A DNA stretch of 64,000 nt from Trifolium pratense (lineage: Eukaryota > Streptophyta > Magnoliopsida > Fabales > Fabaceae), in NCBI RefSeq assembly GCF_020283565.1, contig NC_060063.1:22746777-22810776 (forward strand), read 5' to 3'. Position numbers and translations under genes: made by a program. The number at the start of each line of letters is the position of its first letter. Position 1 is the stretch's first letter. The notes beneath the pieces were generated by a model. It worked only from the letters and a program-made list of their open reading frames with translations. It made no database searches and was not told the DNA's origin. Shown in pieces: positions 12,103 through 25,970 of this stretch.

Positions 12103-15100
12103 ATGGCTGCTGCGAGAACGAATGCTCAGATTGCGGAGGCTTTGGCCGCACTCACCAACATTGTGGTTAGAGATCACCAACCTGGAAGAGAGGTAGAGAT
12201 GAGGTTGGAACGGTTCATGAAGCAGAAACCGCCAACATTTACCGGAGGTTACAACCCGGATGGAGCTCACAAGTGGCTGGAGGAACTTGAGATAATTTTT
12301 GAAGCAATGGATTGTTCCGAGGAAGGGAAGACAACCCTTGGGACATATGTGTTGCGTGAGGAAGCGAACGTGTGGTGGAAGAACGCCAAGTTGAGGCTAG
12401 GACCCGGTGGTATGGCTATACCATGGGCAATGTTTAAAAGAGAATTTTTGGTTAAGTATTTTCCTGTGGATGTGAAGAACAAGAAAGTGGTGGAATTCAT
12501 GGAACTGAAACAGGGAAATATGACGGTAGCTGACTATGCCGTCAAGTTTGAGACCTTGTGTGCGTTTAGTCCGCATTACAACACTTTGGAAGCGGAGAAC
12601 GACAAGTGCGTGAAGTTTGAAAGTGGTCTACGTCCAGACATTAAGCATATGATTGGATTTTCACAGATAAGGGATTTTGCGACCCTTGTGAACAAGAGTA
12701 GGATCTGTGATGAAGATGGTAGAGCAAAGGTGAACTACTACAAGGCTGTGAATGACCGAAAAGGGAAAGGACAAGAGCGCGGAAAACCTTATGATAACCG
12801 CGGTAGGGGTAATACAAGTGGTGGTAAGAAGCCGGTGAATGGAAGTTGTTACAACTGTGGAGAAAGGGGTCATATGTCTTATGATTGCCCGAAGAAGGGA
12901 GATAGGTGTAAGAATTGTGGAAAGCTGGGCCACAAGACCGAGGTTTGTAGAGGAAAAGTGGTGTGTTTCAATTGTGGTGAAGAAGGCCACAAGAGTCCGA
13001 CTTGTAAGAAGCCCAAGAAGGTGATGGGCAAGGTGTTTGCTTTGAGTGGAGAGGATGCTAGCCTTGAGGACAATCTCATTAGAGGTACGTGTTTCATCTA
13101 TGACACTCCTTTAATTGCGATTATAGATACGGGAGCGACGCATTCTTTTATTTCTTTGGATTGTGCGAAGCGTCTTAGTATTCCTTTAACGGATATGATG
13201 GGTAGGATGGAAATAGAAACTCCTGCTAATGGTTCAGTGATTACCCGACAAGTATGTCGTAACTGCCCCGTAACCATTTTTGGTAGGCATTTTGGTATGG
13301 ATTTAGTGTGTATTCCACTTAGTGGTATGGATGTGATTTTTGGTATGAATTGGTTAATCTTCAACCGAATTCATATCAACTGTCGTGAGAAGGCCGTTGT
13401 TTTTCCGAGGCCGGAGGAGAACTTGCATTTGATGAGCGGGAAGGAAGTATCGGAAGCGTTGAAAGAACATGCCGAGATGTTCATGATGTTTGCATCATTG
13501 AAACTCGAAGGAGGAGTTAAGATAGAAGAGTTACCAATCGTTTGTGAATTCCCAGATGTGTTTCCGGATGATATATCTGACGTGCCTCCAAAGCGAGAGG
13601 TAGAGTTTTCTATCGACCTAGTACCTGGAACTAGTCCGATATCGATGGCGCCGTATCGAATGTCAGCGTCAGAGTTGAATGAATTGAAGAAGCAACTTGA
13701 AGAGCTGCTTGAGAAGAGGTTTGTTCGACCGAGTGTTTCGCCATGGGGAGCGCCAGTATTGCTTGTGAAGAAGAAAGATGGAAGCATGAGATTATGTATA
13801 GACTATCGTCAGTTGAACAAAGTGACGATCAAGAATAAATATCCACTCCCGAGGATAGATGATTTGATGGATCAACTAGTTGGAGCTTGTGTGTTTAGTA
13901 AGATAGATTTGAGATCTGGATACCATCAGATTAGAGTAAAGACGGAAGACATACCTAAGACTGCATTTAGGACGAGGTATGGGCACTACGAGTATTCAGT
14001 TATGCCGTTTGGTGTGACCAATGCACCTGGAGTTTTCATGGAGTATATGAACCGAATTTTCCATTCATTTTTGGATAGATTCGTGGTGGTGTTCATTGAC
14101 GACATTTTGATTTACTCAAAATCCGAGGAAGAACACGAGGAACATTTGAGGATTGTTTTACAAGTCTTGAAGGAGAAGAAGTTGTATGCCAAGTTGTCGA
14201 AGTGTGAATTTTGGATGAAAGAGGTGAGTTTCTTAGGGCATATAATTTCAAGTGGAGGAATCGCGGTAGATCCTGCGAAGGTTGACGCTGTGTCACAGTG
14301 GGGAACGCCGGAATCTGTTTCAGAGATTAGAAGTTTCCTTGGTTTGGCCGGTTATTATAGAAGATTCATCGAAGGTTTTTCGAAGTTGGCTTTGCCGTTA
14401 ACCAAGTTGACGAGGAAAGATCAAGCGTTTGTTTGGGATGGTATTTGCGAGAAGAGTTTCCAAGAGCTCAAGAGAAGATTGACTACTGCACCCGTGTTGA
14501 TTTTACCTGATGCCAAAGAGTCGTTCGTCGTGTATTGCGATGCTTCGAAGTTAGGACTTGGTGGAGTGCTTATGCAAGGGGGTAACGTGGTAGCATATGC
14601 TTCAAGGCAACTGAAGGTTCACGAGAGGAACTATCCAACGCATGATTTGGAGTTAGCCGCCGTGGTGTTTACTTTGAAAGTGTGGAGACACTACTTGTAT
14701 GGATCGAGGTTTGAAGTGTTTAGTGATCACAAGAGTCTGAAGTACTTATTCGACCAGAAGGAGTTGAATATGAGGCAACGGAGATGGCTCGAATTCTTAA
14801 AGGACTACGATTTTGAATTGAGTTATCACCCCGGAAAAGCCAATGTAGTGGCCGATGCATTAAGTAGGAAAACTTTGCATATGTCATCATTGATGGTGAA
14901 AGAGTTAGAGTTGATTGAAGAATTCCGAGACTTGAGTCTTGTGTGTGAGGTTACTTCTTCAAGTGTGAAGCTTGGAATGTTAAGATTGACGAATCCTTTT
15001 CTTGAAGATATTAAAGAACGTCAGAAATCGGATAAGAGATTGATGGAGAAGATGGTACTCATCAATGAAGGCAAGGAGACCAATATCAAGATTGACGAAA

Positions 15101-16467
15101 GTGGAGTCATGAGATTTCACGGAAGAGTTTGTGTACCGGATGTACCCGAAATGAAGAGAATGATCATGGAAGAAGGTCACAGAAGTGGTTTGAGTATTCA
15201 TCCTGGAGTAACCAAGATGTATCAGGATTTGAGGAAGTTATTTTGGTGGCCGGGAATGAAGAGGCAAATTTCTGAATTTGTTTATTCATGCTTAACTTGT
15301 CAGAAATCGAAGATTGAGCATCAGAAGCCGTTTGGTTTGTTACAACCAATGGTTATACCCGAATGGAAATGGGATAGCATTGCAATGGATTTTGTGGGAG
15401 GTTTACCGAAGACCAAGAAAAGTAACGAGGTGATTTGGGTAGTGGTAGATCGTCTGACGAAGTGTGCTCACTTCATTGCTATTAGGAAAGGTACTTTGGT
15501 GCCTAAGTTGGCCGAGATTTATGTGGAGCAGATTGTGAAGCTACATGGTATTCCAACAAGTATTATTTCGGATAGAGATCCGAGATTTACTTCTAGATTT
15601 TGGGAAAGCTTGCAAGAAGCTTTAGGAACGAAGTTGAGGTTGAGTTCAGCTTATCATCCTCAGACAGATGGTCAGTCGGAGAGGACGATACAATCCTTAG
15701 AGGATTTGTTGAGAGCTTGTGTTTTGGAGCAAAACGTGAATTGGGATTCTTGTTTGCCGTTGGTAGAGTTTACATACAACAACAGTTACCATTCTAGTAT
15801 CGGAATGGCACCGTTTGAGGCTTTGTATGGGAGAAGGTGTAGGACACCTCTGTGTTGGTATGAAACTGGAGAAGGTGCAATTCTTGGACCAGAGATTGTA
15901 CAAGAAACAACAGAGAAGATTCGGATGATTCGTGAGAAGATGAAAGCGTCTCAGAGTCGACAGAAGAGTTATCATGATAAGAGGAGGAAGGACATTGAAT
16001 TCCAAGAAGGGGATCATGTATTCCTACGAGTTAAATCGACTACTGGAGTAGGACGTGCATTGAAGTCAAGGAAGTTAACATCGAGGTTTATTGGGCCGTT
16101 TGAGATTTTGAAGCGAGTTGGGAAGGTTGCGTATAGGATTGCATTACCGCCATCATTGGCGAACTTGCACGACGTTTTCCATGTATCGCAGTTGCGCAAG
16201 TATGTGTCTGACCCGACACACGTGATTGAATCGGACGATGTTCAAGTGAGGGATGACTTGACCATTGAGACTGTACCCTTGAGGATAGAAGGAAGAGAAG
16301 TGAAGAGGTTGAGAAACAAAGAGATTGCATCCGTGAAAGTCGTGTGGGGAGGACCGGCTGGTGAGAATGCGACGTGGGAGTTGGAAAGCAAGATGAGAGA
16401 TTCTTATCCCGATCTGTTTCTAGGTAATTTCGAGGGCGAAATTCTTTTAAGGGGGGTAGGATTGTAA
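12103..16467 (+). CDS. Tekay-type gag-pol polyprotein, copy 1
   Basis: Single uninterrupted frame of 1454 codons. I start it at the ATG at 12103; the open frame extends to a GTG at 12085, but plant translation uses ATG. Domain order is retrotransposon gag (about 40-190), three CCHC zinc knuckles (249-301), aspartic protease with DTGA (D342), reverse transcriptase with FIDD (D666, D667), RNase H (D813), integrase zinc finger HHCC (1026-1066), and integrase core D1096, D1157, E1193 with 35 residues between the last two. A GPF module sits near 1331 and a chromodomain-like tail from about 1395. Protease-RT-RNaseH-integrase order plus the tail places it among chromoviruses, best fit Tekay/Del. All catalytic residues are present. 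The stop TAA lies inside the first bases of the downstream LTR. Confidence 0.93.
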   Translation: MAAARTNAQIAEALAALTNIVVRDHQPGREVEMRLERFMKQKPPTFTGGYNPDGAHKWLEELEIIFEAMDCSEEGKTTLGTYVLREEANVWWKNAKLRLGPGGMAIPWAMFKREFLVKYFPVDVKNKKVVEFMELKQGNMTVADYAVKFETLCAFSPHYNTLEAENDKCVKFESGLRPDIKHMIGFSQIRDFATLVNKSRICDEDGRAKVNYYKAVNDRKGKGQERGKPYDNRGRGNTSGGKKPVNGSCYNCGERGHMSYDCPKKGDRCKNCGKLGHKTEVCRGKVVCFNCGEEGHKSPTCKKPKKVMGKVFALSGEDASLEDNLIRGTCFIYDTPLIAIIDTGATHSFISLDCAKRLSIPLTDMMGRMEIETPANGSVITRQVCRNCPVTIFGRHFGMDLVCIPLSGMDVIFGMNWLIFNRIHINCREKAVVFPRPEENLHLMSGKEVSEALKEHAEMFMMFASLKLEGGVKIEELPIVCEFPDVFPDDISDVPPKREVEFSIDLVPGTSPISMAPYRMSASELNELKKQLEELLEKRFVRPSVSPWGAPVLLVKKKDGSMRLCIDYRQLNKVTIKNKYPLPRIDDLMDQLVGACVFSKIDLRSGYHQIRVKTEDIPKTAFRTRYGHYEYSVMPFGVTNAPGVFMEYMNRIFHSFLDRFVVVFIDDILIYSKSEEEHEEHLRIVLQVLKEKKLYAKLSKCEFWMKEVSFLGHIISSGGIAVDPAKVDAVSQWGTPESVSEIRSFLGLAGYYRRFIEGFSKLALPLTKLTRKDQAFVWDGICEKSFQELKRRLTTAPVLILPDAKESFVVYCDASKLGLGGVLMQGGNVVAYASRQLKVHERNYPTHDLELAAVVFTLKVWRHYLYGSRFEVFSDHKSLKYLFDQKELNMRQRRWLEFLKDYDFELSYHPGKANVVADALSRKTLHMSSLMVKELELIEEFRDLSLVCEVTSSSVKLGMLRLTNPFLEDIKERQKSDKRLMEKMVLINEGKETNIKIDESGVMRFHGRVCVPDVPEMKRMIMEEGHRSGLSIHPGVTKMYQDLRKLFWWPGMKRQISEFVYSCLTCQKSKIEHQKPFGLLQPMVIPEWKWDSIAMDFVGGLPKTKKSNEVIWVVVDRLTKCAHFIAIRKGTLVPKLAEIYVEQIVKLHGIPTSIISDRDPRFTSRFWESLQEALGTKLRLSSAYHPQTDGQSERTIQSLEDLLRACVLEQNVNWDSCLPLVEFTYNNSYHSSIGMAPFEALYGRRCRTPLCWYETGEGAILGPEIVQETTEKIRMIREKMKASQSRQKSYHDKRRKDIEFQEGDHVFLRVKSTTGVGRALKSRKLTSRFIGPFEILKRVGKVAYRIALPPSLANLHDVFHVSQLRKYVSDPTHVIESDDVQVRDDLTIETVPLRIEGREVKRLRNKEIASVKVVWGGPAGENATWELESKMRDSYPDLFLGNFEGEILLRGVGL
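16449..16462 (+). other. Polypurine tract (copy 1)
   Basis: AAGGGGGGTAGGAT directly abuts the TGTAAC start of LTR 2. It is also translated as the last codons of pol. The matching tract of copy 2 is at 23170-23183. Confidence 0.85.
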
Positions 16468-18700
16468 CGACCCATTTTTCGTATTCGTATATTTTATTAA
16501 ATGTTATTTTATTTATTAATTGGCTTTTATTATTTTAGTGAGCGACGAATAATTATTTAGCCGATCGTAAGTTATTAGGCGCGAGAACCTTGTTTTGGGC
16601 TTAAAGGGGCGTGAGAGGCATGGGCCTAAGCCATTTGGGCTTGGTTCATGACCATGAGAAGTAGTATAAGTAGCAAGTCAAACATATGAATAGTATCATA
16701 AATCCATTTCTTTGAGTTTGAGTGAGTAGAAGCAAGATAGAGCAAGAGCTAGGGTTTTGGCTAAGAGAAAGCTTGAGCAAGAGAAGGCTTGGATCATCAT
16801 CTTTGCTTAAGGTAAGAGATTAGAATTCATGATTCTTGAGTGGTAAGGAGAGGGGAGATTGTCTATGTCTCCGTTCCCGAACTCTCCCACTCAATTTCTT
16901 TTAGATTTTGATTAAGCTTTTGTATGTGAGTATGATGTTCTTCATCATCACTTTGTATGTGTTAATCACTAGTTTGATTTCATGAAAAATATGTATGTGT
17001 TTGGATCATTTTTGGAAAGTTTATGAAAGTTACTTAAAACCCAAGAAATTGCCATGATTTTGATTGTTAGAGGTATTTGGATGTTTGGAAGGGATGATTA
17101 ATGTTCCTTGATACCATATATGTTCGAAATGGCTGTTTATATGAATTTATAACATGTTTGGGTGAATTTTTGAGTTGATTTAAGGTTAAACCGCCTTAGA
17201 TAACTCAAGAACAGATATTCTGTTCTGGTGTGGTTCGCTAAGCGACCAGGAGTTCGCTGTAGCGAACAGGTTCGCTGAAGCTCGCCAATGCTCGCCATGA
17301 GCAGGTGACTTCCGGGTGAGGTTCGCTTAGGCTCGCTAAGCCTTCGCTCAGCGAATAGTTCGTTGAAGCTCGCCAATGCTCGCCATGAGCAGGTTACTTC
17401 CTGGTGTGGTTCGCTATGTCTCGCTAAGGCTTCGCTTAGCGAAGGCCTCTGTGACAGCAATTCTTGTTGATGTTTGTAAGTGTGATTAGGCACTTGTAAC
17501 ATGGTTTAAGGGTATCCTTACATGATTGTTGATACATGTTGATACTGTTAATGCTTATTGTTCATCATTATATGATTGATAAACGTGTATGCAATAAGTT
17601 GTAGCTTAATATGAGCAATGTTATGTTTTGGCATTAATTTGCAATGTTAAGTGAATGTGTTAGGATTGTGTTCCCGCATTCATAAAAGAGTAGCTTCGAG
17701 CTAGAGAATATCATATGGTTGATATGTGTATGCATACATGCATTCATGATTGTATGTGAACATTGGAAACTTGGGTTCCAATAACGAAAATGGATTATGT
17801 GTCCATAATGAAGCCGAGGATCGGATTAGATGAATCCATGAGTCCAGAGCTGCTATCCAACAGGATATAAAACTGTTTTGGCTTATCCAAGGGAGATAAG
17901 ATGGTTCGGTAAGTTCCGACATATCCAGCATGATATAAAACTGTTCTTGGTCCACCGTTGGTGAGACATCTTGGTACCACATGCATTTAGTTATGTCTAG
18001 GGATGGCATGACAGTGAATTAATTGGCATTAGATACCTTAGGGTAAATGCGCATATGTTTGATAAATGGTACGTGACATTATTTGGTTGAATTGTGTTGA
18101 ACTTTATTAATTGATAATCGTTTAGTGCGATGTTTTGGCGTGAGTTAGAATATGTATGATGTAGTTCGAAAGTGTAAGGTCTTTCTTATGCTCGTATGAT
18201 ATGCGATTATGTTTTCTAACTCTCTGCTTTGTGTTATTTGCTGGACCTTTGGGGGTTCAGATATTCAGGCTGAGGATTGTGCCGACGTTTAGACTGCTGT
18301 TCTAGCGTGGTGTTGAAGTACCTTTTGGTGAGGAGACTTAGCATAGATTACTCCTCTTAGTACTAGCTTTTGACTAGAGTTTGTAAATAGTGAATGCTCT
18401 GGTAATGTAACATCGAGTCGGGGATTACGCTTGGATTTCATCGTATATCGGTGTTACCTTTTTGTTATGCTAGTTCTTGTATAAGTGACATCCTTAGGGA
18501 TGAATATGGCTTATGTATATATATATGTATATATATGCATGCTTGGTTTGATTGGAATCCGCTGTTGCTTTTCATGTTAAATTTCATGCTGCTCTGTGTG
18601 TATGCTTGTGTTTTAATTACCGCGTGGCACTCTGCCTTTACACTTGTTGAAAAGTTTTTAAAATTACGTTTTTAAGGGTAGTATGGGTTAGGGTGTTACA
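16463..18700 (+). repeat. Tekay LTR 2 (shared middle LTR)
   Basis: 2238 bp. It serves as 3' LTR of copy 1 and 5' LTR of copy 2. It has no target duplication on either side, which separates it from an independent nested insertion. As far as I compared, it is identical to LTR 3. Confidence 0.92.
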
Positions 18701-18704
18701 ATAG

Positions 18705-18716
18705 TGGTATCAGAGC
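18705..18716 (+). other. Primer binding site, tRNA-iMet type (copy 2)
   Basis: TGGTATCAGAGC four bases after the middle LTR, exactly 6721 bp from the first copy. Confidence 0.9.
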
Positions 18717-18823
18717 AGGTCGGTTCGTGTGAACCAATTAGGACTTTTCTTTTCCCCGTATGAGCATGTGTAGGGAACACTGTTAGTACTTTCTAACGTC
18801 TAGTTGTGATTCGTTCAGGAATC

Positions 18824-21800
18824 ATGGCTGCTGCGAGAACGAATGCTCAGATTGCGGAGGCTTTGGCCGCACTCACCAACATTGTGGTTAGAGATCACCA
18901 ACCTGGAAGAGAGGTAGAGATGAGGTTGGAACGGTTCATGAAGCAGAAACCGCCAACATTTACCGGAGGTTACAACCCGGATGGAGCTCACAAGTGGCTG
19001 GAGGAACTTGAGATAATTTTTGAAGCAATGGATTGTTCCGAGGAAGGGAAGACAACCCTTGGGACATATGTGTTGCGTGAGGAAGCGAACGTGTGGTGGA
19101 AGAACGCCAAGTTGAGGCTAGGACCCGGTGGTATGGCTATACCATGGGCAATGTTTAAAAGAGAATTTTTGGTTAAGTATTTTCCTGTGGATGTGAAGAA
19201 CAAGAAAGTGGTGGAATTCATGGAACTGAAACAGGGAAATATGACGGTAGCTGACTATGCCGTCAAGTTTGAGACCTTGTGTGCGTTTAGTCCGCATTAC
19301 AACACTTTGGAAGCGGAGAACGACAAGTGCGTGAAGTTTGAAAGTGGTCTACGTCCAGACATTAAGCATATGATTGGATTTTCACAGATAAGGGATTTTG
19401 CGACCCTTGTGAACAAGAGTAGGATCTGTGATGAAGATGGTAGAGCAAAGGTGAACTACTACAAGGCTGTGAATGACCGAAAAGGGAAAGGACAAGAGCG
19501 CGGAAAACCTTATGATAACCGCGGTAGGGGTAATACAAGTGGTGGTAAGAAGCCGGTGAATGGAAGTTGTTACAACTGTGGAGAAAGGGGTCATATGTCT
19601 TATGATTGCCCGAAGAAGGGAGATAGGTGTAAGAATTGTGGAAAGCTGGGCCACAAGACCGAGGTTTGTAGAGGAAAAGTGGTGTGTTTCAATTGTGGTG
19701 AAGAAGGCCACAAGAGTCCGACTTGTAAGAAGCCCAAGAAGGTGATGGGCAAGGTGTTTGCTTTGAGTGGAGAGGATGCTAGCCTTGAGGACAATCTCAT
19801 TAGAGGTACGTGTTTCATCTATGACACTCCTTTAATTGCGATTATAGATACGGGAGCGACGCATTCTTTTATTTCTTTGGATTGTGCGAAGCGTCTTAGT
19901 ATTCCTTTAACGGATATGATGGGTAGGATGGAAATAGAAACTCCTGCTAATGGTTCAGTGATTACCCGACAAGTATGTCGTAACTGCCCCGTAACCATTT
20001 TTGGTAGGCATTTTGGTATGGATTTAGTGTGTATTCCACTTAGTGGTATGGATGTGATTTTTGGTATGAATTGGTTAATCTTCAACCGAATTCATATCAA
20101 CTGTCGTGAGAAGGCCGTTGTTTTTCCGAGGCCGGAGGAGAACTTGCATTTGATGAGCGGGAAGGAAGTATCGGAAGCGTTGAAAGAACATGCCGAGATG
20201 TTCATGATGTTTGCATCATTGAAACTCGAAGGAGGAGTTAAGATAGAAGAGTTACCAATCGTTTGTGAATTCCCAGATGTGTTTCCGGATGATATATCTG
20301 ACGTGCCTCCAAAGCGAGAGGTAGAGTTTTCTATCGACCTAGTACCTGGAACTAGTCCGATATCGATGGCGCCGTATCGAATGTCAGCGTCAGAGTTGAA
20401 TGAATTGAAGAAGCAACTTGAAGAGCTGCTTGAGAAGAGGTTTGTTCGACCGAGTGTTTCGCCATGGGGAGCGCCAGTATTGCTTGTGAAGAAGAAAGAT
20501 GGAAGCATGAGATTATGTATAGACTATCGTCAGTTGAACAAAGTGACGATCAAGAATAAATATCCACTCCCGAGGATAGATGATTTGATGGATCAACTAG
20601 TTGGAGCTTGTGTGTTTAGTAAGATAGATTTGAGATCTGGATACCATCAGATTAGAGTAAAGACGGAAGACATACCTAAGACTGCATTTAGGACGAGGTA
20701 TGGGCACTACGAGTATTCAGTTATGCCGTTTGGTGTGACCAATGCACCTGGAGTTTTCATGGAGTATATGAACCGAATTTTCCATTCATTTTTGGATAGA
20801 TTCGTGGTGGTGTTCATTGACGACATTTTGATTTACTCAAAATCCGAGGAAGAACACGAGGAACATTTGAGGATTGTTTTACAAGTCTTGAAGGAGAAGA
20901 AGTTGTATGCCAAGTTGTCGAAGTGTGAATTTTGGATGAAAGAGGTGAGTTTCTTAGGGCATATAATTTCAAGTGGAGGAATCGCGGTAGATCCTGCGAA
21001 GGTTGACGCTGTGTCACAGTGGGGAACGCCGGAATCTGTTTCAGAGATTAGAAGTTTCCTTGGTTTGGCCGGTTATTATAGAAGATTCATCGAAGGTTTT
21101 TCGAAGTTGGCTTTGCCGTTAACCAAGTTGACGAGGAAAGATCAAGCGTTTGTTTGGGATGGTATTTGCGAGAAGAGTTTCCAAGAGCTCAAGAGAAGAT
21201 TGACTACTGCACCCGTGTTGATTTTACCTGATGCCAAAGAGTCGTTCGTCGTGTATTGCGATGCTTCGAAGTTAGGACTTGGTGGAGTGCTTATGCAAGG
21301 GGGTAACGTGGTAGCATATGCTTCAAGGCAACTGAAGGTTCACGAGAGGAACTATCCAACGCATGATTTGGAGTTAGCCGCCGTGGTGTTTACTTTGAAA
21401 GTGTGGAGACACTACTTGTATGGATCGAGGTTTGAAGTGTTTAGTGATCACAAGAGTCTGAAGTACTTATTCGACCAGAAGGAGTTGAATATGAGGCAAC
21501 GGAGATGGCTCGAATTCTTAAAGGACTACGATTTTGAATTGAGTTATCACCCCGGAAAAGCCAATGTAGTGGCCGATGCATTAAGTAGGAAAACTTTGCA
21601 TATGTCATCATTGATGGTGAAAGAGTTAGAGTTGATTGAAGAATTCCGAGACTTGAGTCTTGTGTGTGAGGTTACTTCTTCAAGTGTGAAGCTTGGAATG
21701 TTAAGATTGACGAATCCTTTTCTTGAAGATATTAAAGAACGTCAGAAATCGGATAAGAGATTGATGGAGAAGATGGTACTCATCAATGAAGGCAAGGAGA

Positions 21801-23188
21801 CCAATATCAAGATTGACGAAAGTGGAGTCATGAGATTTCACGGAAGAGTTTGTGTACCGGATGTACCCGAAATGAAGAGAATGATCATGGAAGAAGGTCA
21901 CAGAAGTGGTTTGAGTATTCATCCTGGAGTAACCAAGATGTATCAGGATTTGAGGAAGTTATTTTGGTGGCCGGGAATGAAGAGGCAAATTTCTGAATTT
22001 GTTTATTCATGCTTAACTTGTCAGAAATCGAAGATTGAGCATCAGAAGCCGTTTGGTTTGTTACAACCAATGGTTATACCCGAATGGAAATGGGATAGCA
22101 TTGCAATGGATTTTGTGGGAGGTTTACCGAAGACCAAGAAAAGTAACGAGGTGATTTGGGTAGTGGTAGATCGTCTGACGAAGTGTGCTCACTTCATTGC
22201 TATTAGGAAAGGTACTTTGGTGCCTAAGTTGGCCGAGATTTATGTGGAGCAGATTGTGAAGCTACATGGTATTCCAACAAGTATTATTTCGGATAGAGAT
22301 CCGAGATTTACTTCTAGATTTTGGGAAAGCTTGCAAGAAGCTTTAGGAACGAAGTTGAGGTTGAGTTCAGCTTATCATCCTCAGACAGATGGTCAGTCGG
22401 AGAGGACGATACAATCCTTAGAGGATTTGTTGAGAGCTTGTGTTTTGGAGCAAAACGTGAATTGGGATTCTTGTTTGCCGTTGGTAGAGTTTACATACAA
22501 CAACAGTTACCATTCTAGTATCGGAATGGCACCGTTTGAGGCTTTGTATGGGAGAAGGTGTAGGACACCTCTGTGTTGGTATGAAACTGGAGAAGGTGCA
22601 ATTCTTGGACCAGAGATTGTACAAGAAACAACAGAGAAGATTCGGATGATTCGTGAGAAGATGAAAGCGTCTCAGAGTCGACAGAAGAGTTATCATGATA
22701 AGAGGAGGAAGGACATTGAATTCCAAGAAGGGGATCATGTATTCCTACGAGTTAAATCGACTACTGGAGTAGGACGTGCATTGAAGTCAAGGAAGTTAAC
22801 ATCGAGGTTTATTGGGCCGTTTGAGATTTTGAAGCGAGTTGGGAAGGTTGCGTATAGGATTGCATTACCGCCATCATTGGCGAACTTGCACGACGTTTTC
22901 CATGTATCGCAGTTGCGCAAGTATGTGTCTGACCCGACACACGTGATTGAATCGGACGATGTTCAAGTGAGGGATGACTTGACCATTGAGACTGTACCCT
23001 TGAGGATAGAAGGAAGAGAAGTGAAGAGGTTGAGAAACAAAGAGATTGCATCCGTGAAAGTCGTGTGGGGAGGACCGGCTGGTGAGAATGCGACGTGGGA
23101 GTTGGAAAGCAAGATGAGAGATTCTTATCCCGATCTGTTTCTAGGTAATTTCGAGGGCGAAATTCTTTTAAGGGGGGTAGGATTGTAA
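18824..23188 (+). CDS. Tekay-type gag-pol polyprotein, copy 2
   Basis: 1454 codons from the ATG at 18824 (an in-frame GTG at 18806 is discounted). Every domain and catalytic residue described for the copy at 12103-16467 is present at the same residue number, and the translations look identical throughout. Two intact copies with no amino-acid difference mean the duplication is very recent or artefactual. It ends in TAA within LTR 3. Confidence 0.93.
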   Translation: MAAARTNAQIAEALAALTNIVVRDHQPGREVEMRLERFMKQKPPTFTGGYNPDGAHKWLEELEIIFEAMDCSEEGKTTLGTYVLREEANVWWKNAKLRLGPGGMAIPWAMFKREFLVKYFPVDVKNKKVVEFMELKQGNMTVADYAVKFETLCAFSPHYNTLEAENDKCVKFESGLRPDIKHMIGFSQIRDFATLVNKSRICDEDGRAKVNYYKAVNDRKGKGQERGKPYDNRGRGNTSGGKKPVNGSCYNCGERGHMSYDCPKKGDRCKNCGKLGHKTEVCRGKVVCFNCGEEGHKSPTCKKPKKVMGKVFALSGEDASLEDNLIRGTCFIYDTPLIAIIDTGATHSFISLDCAKRLSIPLTDMMGRMEIETPANGSVITRQVCRNCPVTIFGRHFGMDLVCIPLSGMDVIFGMNWLIFNRIHINCREKAVVFPRPEENLHLMSGKEVSEALKEHAEMFMMFASLKLEGGVKIEELPIVCEFPDVFPDDISDVPPKREVEFSIDLVPGTSPISMAPYRMSASELNELKKQLEELLEKRFVRPSVSPWGAPVLLVKKKDGSMRLCIDYRQLNKVTIKNKYPLPRIDDLMDQLVGACVFSKIDLRSGYHQIRVKTEDIPKTAFRTRYGHYEYSVMPFGVTNAPGVFMEYMNRIFHSFLDRFVVVFIDDILIYSKSEEEHEEHLRIVLQVLKEKKLYAKLSKCEFWMKEVSFLGHIISSGGIAVDPAKVDAVSQWGTPESVSEIRSFLGLAGYYRRFIEGFSKLALPLTKLTRKDQAFVWDGICEKSFQELKRRLTTAPVLILPDAKESFVVYCDASKLGLGGVLMQGGNVVAYASRQLKVHERNYPTHDLELAAVVFTLKVWRHYLYGSRFEVFSDHKSLKYLFDQKELNMRQRRWLEFLKDYDFELSYHPGKANVVADALSRKTLHMSSLMVKELELIEEFRDLSLVCEVTSSSVKLGMLRLTNPFLEDIKERQKSDKRLMEKMVLINEGKETNIKIDESGVMRFHGRVCVPDVPEMKRMIMEEGHRSGLSIHPGVTKMYQDLRKLFWWPGMKRQISEFVYSCLTCQKSKIEHQKPFGLLQPMVIPEWKWDSIAMDFVGGLPKTKKSNEVIWVVVDRLTKCAHFIAIRKGTLVPKLAEIYVEQIVKLHGIPTSIISDRDPRFTSRFWESLQEALGTKLRLSSAYHPQTDGQSERTIQSLEDLLRACVLEQNVNWDSCLPLVEFTYNNSYHSSIGMAPFEALYGRRCRTPLCWYETGEGAILGPEIVQETTEKIRMIREKMKASQSRQKSYHDKRRKDIEFQEGDHVFLRVKSTTGVGRALKSRKLTSRFIGPFEILKRVGKVAYRIALPPSLANLHDVFHVSQLRKYVSDPTHVIESDDVQVRDDLTIETVPLRIEGREVKRLRNKEIASVKVVWGGPAGENATWELESKMRDSYPDLFLGNFEGEILLRGVGL

Positions 23189-25421
23189 CGACCCATTTTT
23201 CGTATTCGTATATTTTATTAAATGTTATTTTATTTATTAATTGGCTTTTATTATTTTAGTGAGCGACGAATAATTATTTAGCCGATCGTAAGTTATTAGG
23301 CGCGAGAACCTTGTTTTGGGCTTAAAGGGGCGTGAGAGGCATGGGCCTAAGCCATTTGGGCTTGGTTCATGACCATGAGAAGTAGTATAAGTAGCAAGTC
23401 AAACATATGAATAGTATCATAAATCCATTTCTTTGAGTTTGAGTGAGTAGAAGCAAGATAGAGCAAGAGCTAGGGTTTTGGCTAAGAGAAAGCTTGAGCA
23501 AGAGAAGGCTTGGATCATCATCTTTGCTTAAGGTAAGAGATTAGAATTCATGATTCTTGAGTGGTAAGGAGAGGGGAGATTGTCTATGTCTCCGTTCCCG
23601 AACTCTCCCACTCAATTTCTTTTAGATTTTGATTAAGCTTTTGTATGTGAGTATGATGTTCTTCATCATCACTTTGTATGTGTTAATCACTAGTTTGATT
23701 TCATGAAAAATATGTATGTGTTTGGATCATTTTTGGAAAGTTTATGAAAGTTACTTAAAACCCAAGAAATTGCCATGATTTTGATTGTTAGAGGTATTTG
23801 GATGTTTGGAAGGGATGATTAATGTTCCTTGATACCATATATGTTCGAAATGGCTGTTTATATGAATTTATAACATGTTTGGGTGAATTTTTGAGTTGAT
23901 TTAAGGTTAAACCGCCTTAGATAACTCAAGAACAGATATTCTGTTCTGGTGTGGTTCGCTAAGCGACCAGGAGTTCGCTGTAGCGAACAGGTTCGCTGAA
24001 GCTCGCCAATGCTCGCCATGAGCAGGTGACTTCCGGGTGAGGTTCGCTTAGGCTCGCTAAGCCTTCGCTCAGCGAATAGTTCGTTGAAGCTCGCCAATGC
24101 TCGCCATGAGCAGGTTACTTCCTGGTGTGGTTCGCTATGTCTCGCTAAGGCTTCGCTTAGCGAAGGCCTCTGTGACAGCAATTCTTGTTGATGTTTGTAA
24201 GTGTGATTAGGCACTTGTAACATGGTTTAAGGGTATCCTTACATGATTGTTGATACATGTTGATACTGTTAATGCTTATTGTTCATCATTATATGATTGA
24301 TAAACGTGTATGCAATAAGTTGTAGCTTAATATGAGCAATGTTATGTTTTGGCATTAATTTGCAATGTTAAGTGAATGTGTTAGGATTGTGTTCCCGCAT
24401 TCATAAAAGAGTAGCTTCGAGCTAGAGAATATCATATGGTTGATATGTGTATGCATACATGCATTCATGATTGTATGTGAACATTGGAAACTTGGGTTCC
24501 AATAACGAAAATGGATTATGTGTCCATAATGAAGCCGAGGATCGGATTAGATGAATCCATGAGTCCAGAGCTGCTATCCAACAGGATATAAAACTGTTTT
24601 GGCTTATCCAAGGGAGATAAGATGGTTCGGTAAGTTCCGACATATCCAGCATGATATAAAACTGTTCTTGGTCCACCGTTGGTGAGACATCTTGGTACCA
24701 CATGCATTTAGTTATGTCTAGGGATGGCATGACAGTGAATTAATTGGCATTAGATACCTTAGGGTAAATGCGCATATGTTTGATAAATGGTACGTGACAT
24801 TATTTGGTTGAATTGTGTTGAACTTTATTAATTGATAATCGTTTAGTGCGATGTTTTGGCGTGAGTTAGAATATGTATGATGTAGTTCGAAAGTGTAAGG
24901 TCTTTCTTATGCTCGTATGATATGCGATTATGTTTTCTAACTCTCTGCTTTGTGTTATTTGCTGGACCTTTGGGGGTTCAGATATTCAGGCTGAGGATTG
25001 TGCCGACGTTTAGACTGCTGTTCTAGCGTGGTGTTGAAGTACCTTTTGGTGAGGAGACTTAGCATAGATTACTCCTCTTAGTACTAGCTTTTGACTAGAG
25101 TTTGTAAATAGTGAATGCTCTGGTAATGTAACATCGAGTCGGGGATTACGCTTGGATTTCATCGTATATCGGTGTTACCTTTTTGTTATGCTAGTTCTTG
25201 TATAAGTGACATCCTTAGGGATGAATATGGCTTATGTATATATATATGTATATATATGCATGCTTGGTTTGATTGGAATCCGCTGTTGCTTTTCATGTTA
25301 AATTTCATGCTGCTCTGTGTGTATGCTTGTGTTTTAATTACCGCGTGGCACTCTGCCTTTACACTTGTTGAAAAGTTTTTAAAATTACGTTTTTAAGGGT
25401 AGTATGGGTTAGGGTGTTACA
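23184..25421 (+). repeat. Tekay LTR 3 (3' outer)
   Basis: 2238 bp ending in GTTACA at 25421, followed directly by the target copy CATTG. It carries T at 24136 like LTR 2. Confidence 0.92.
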
Positions 25422-25970
25422 CATTGTAGTAGCTGAATTAATTCATAATAACACAGAGTACAAAGTTATCGTATAAAATAAAATGAATAAAGTATTAAGT
25501 CATGCACACCTTTTATTTTAGTAACATTCAAACTTAGTATATGAAAGTAACCGGAAACATCACAATTGTCAAAAATAATGTAAATAAATAATCCCTTAAT
25601 TCATGATTTAAAAGGTCAAGTTGATTTCATCTTGCAAAAATCCCAAAAGTAATAAGTAGTATCACAATTACAAAAATTTGGCTAATAGAAATCTCAAAAG
25701 AAATTAAACGATATGATATTTCAATTGATATTTGAAAATTTGTCAAATCAACTAATTTTATTTTCAAAACAAATCATTTAATTTCAAATGAATCAATCAT
25801 AATACTTCATTAACCGATAATGTAATAAATTGAAAACAATAAAAGAAAGAAATAAAAGGCATTCAATTGTTTTCAATGAGATTGATTGACCAAATTAACA
25901 TATGAATGACATTTTTTTTATACGGTACATATGAATGACATATGAATGTATTAGTAGTGTACTAAATTAT

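Larger units (their letters stand above)
9742..25421 (+). mobile_element. Tekay/Del-type Ty3/gypsy array: LTR-int-LTR-int-LTR
   Basis: Three LTRs of 2238 bp (9742-11979, 16463-18700, 23184-25421) alternate with two internal regions, with a strict 6721-bp period. Only the outermost ends carry a target duplication, CATTG at 9737-9741 and 25422-25426. The middle LTR is flanked directly by PPT on one side and PBS on the other. The whole structure is therefore one insertion that later gained a repeat unit, or an assembly expansion. LTR ends are TGTAAC/GTTACA. The array lies antisense to the copia it entered. Confidence 0.9.

Noticed and set aside
12267..16330. Antisense frames within Tekay gag-pol
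   Set aside because: Shadows of a strongly supported sense gene; none has its own signals.
18806..23188. Two independent Tekay insertions side by side
   Set aside because: The middle LTR has no target duplication and is shared, so a single insertion with later duplication fits better.
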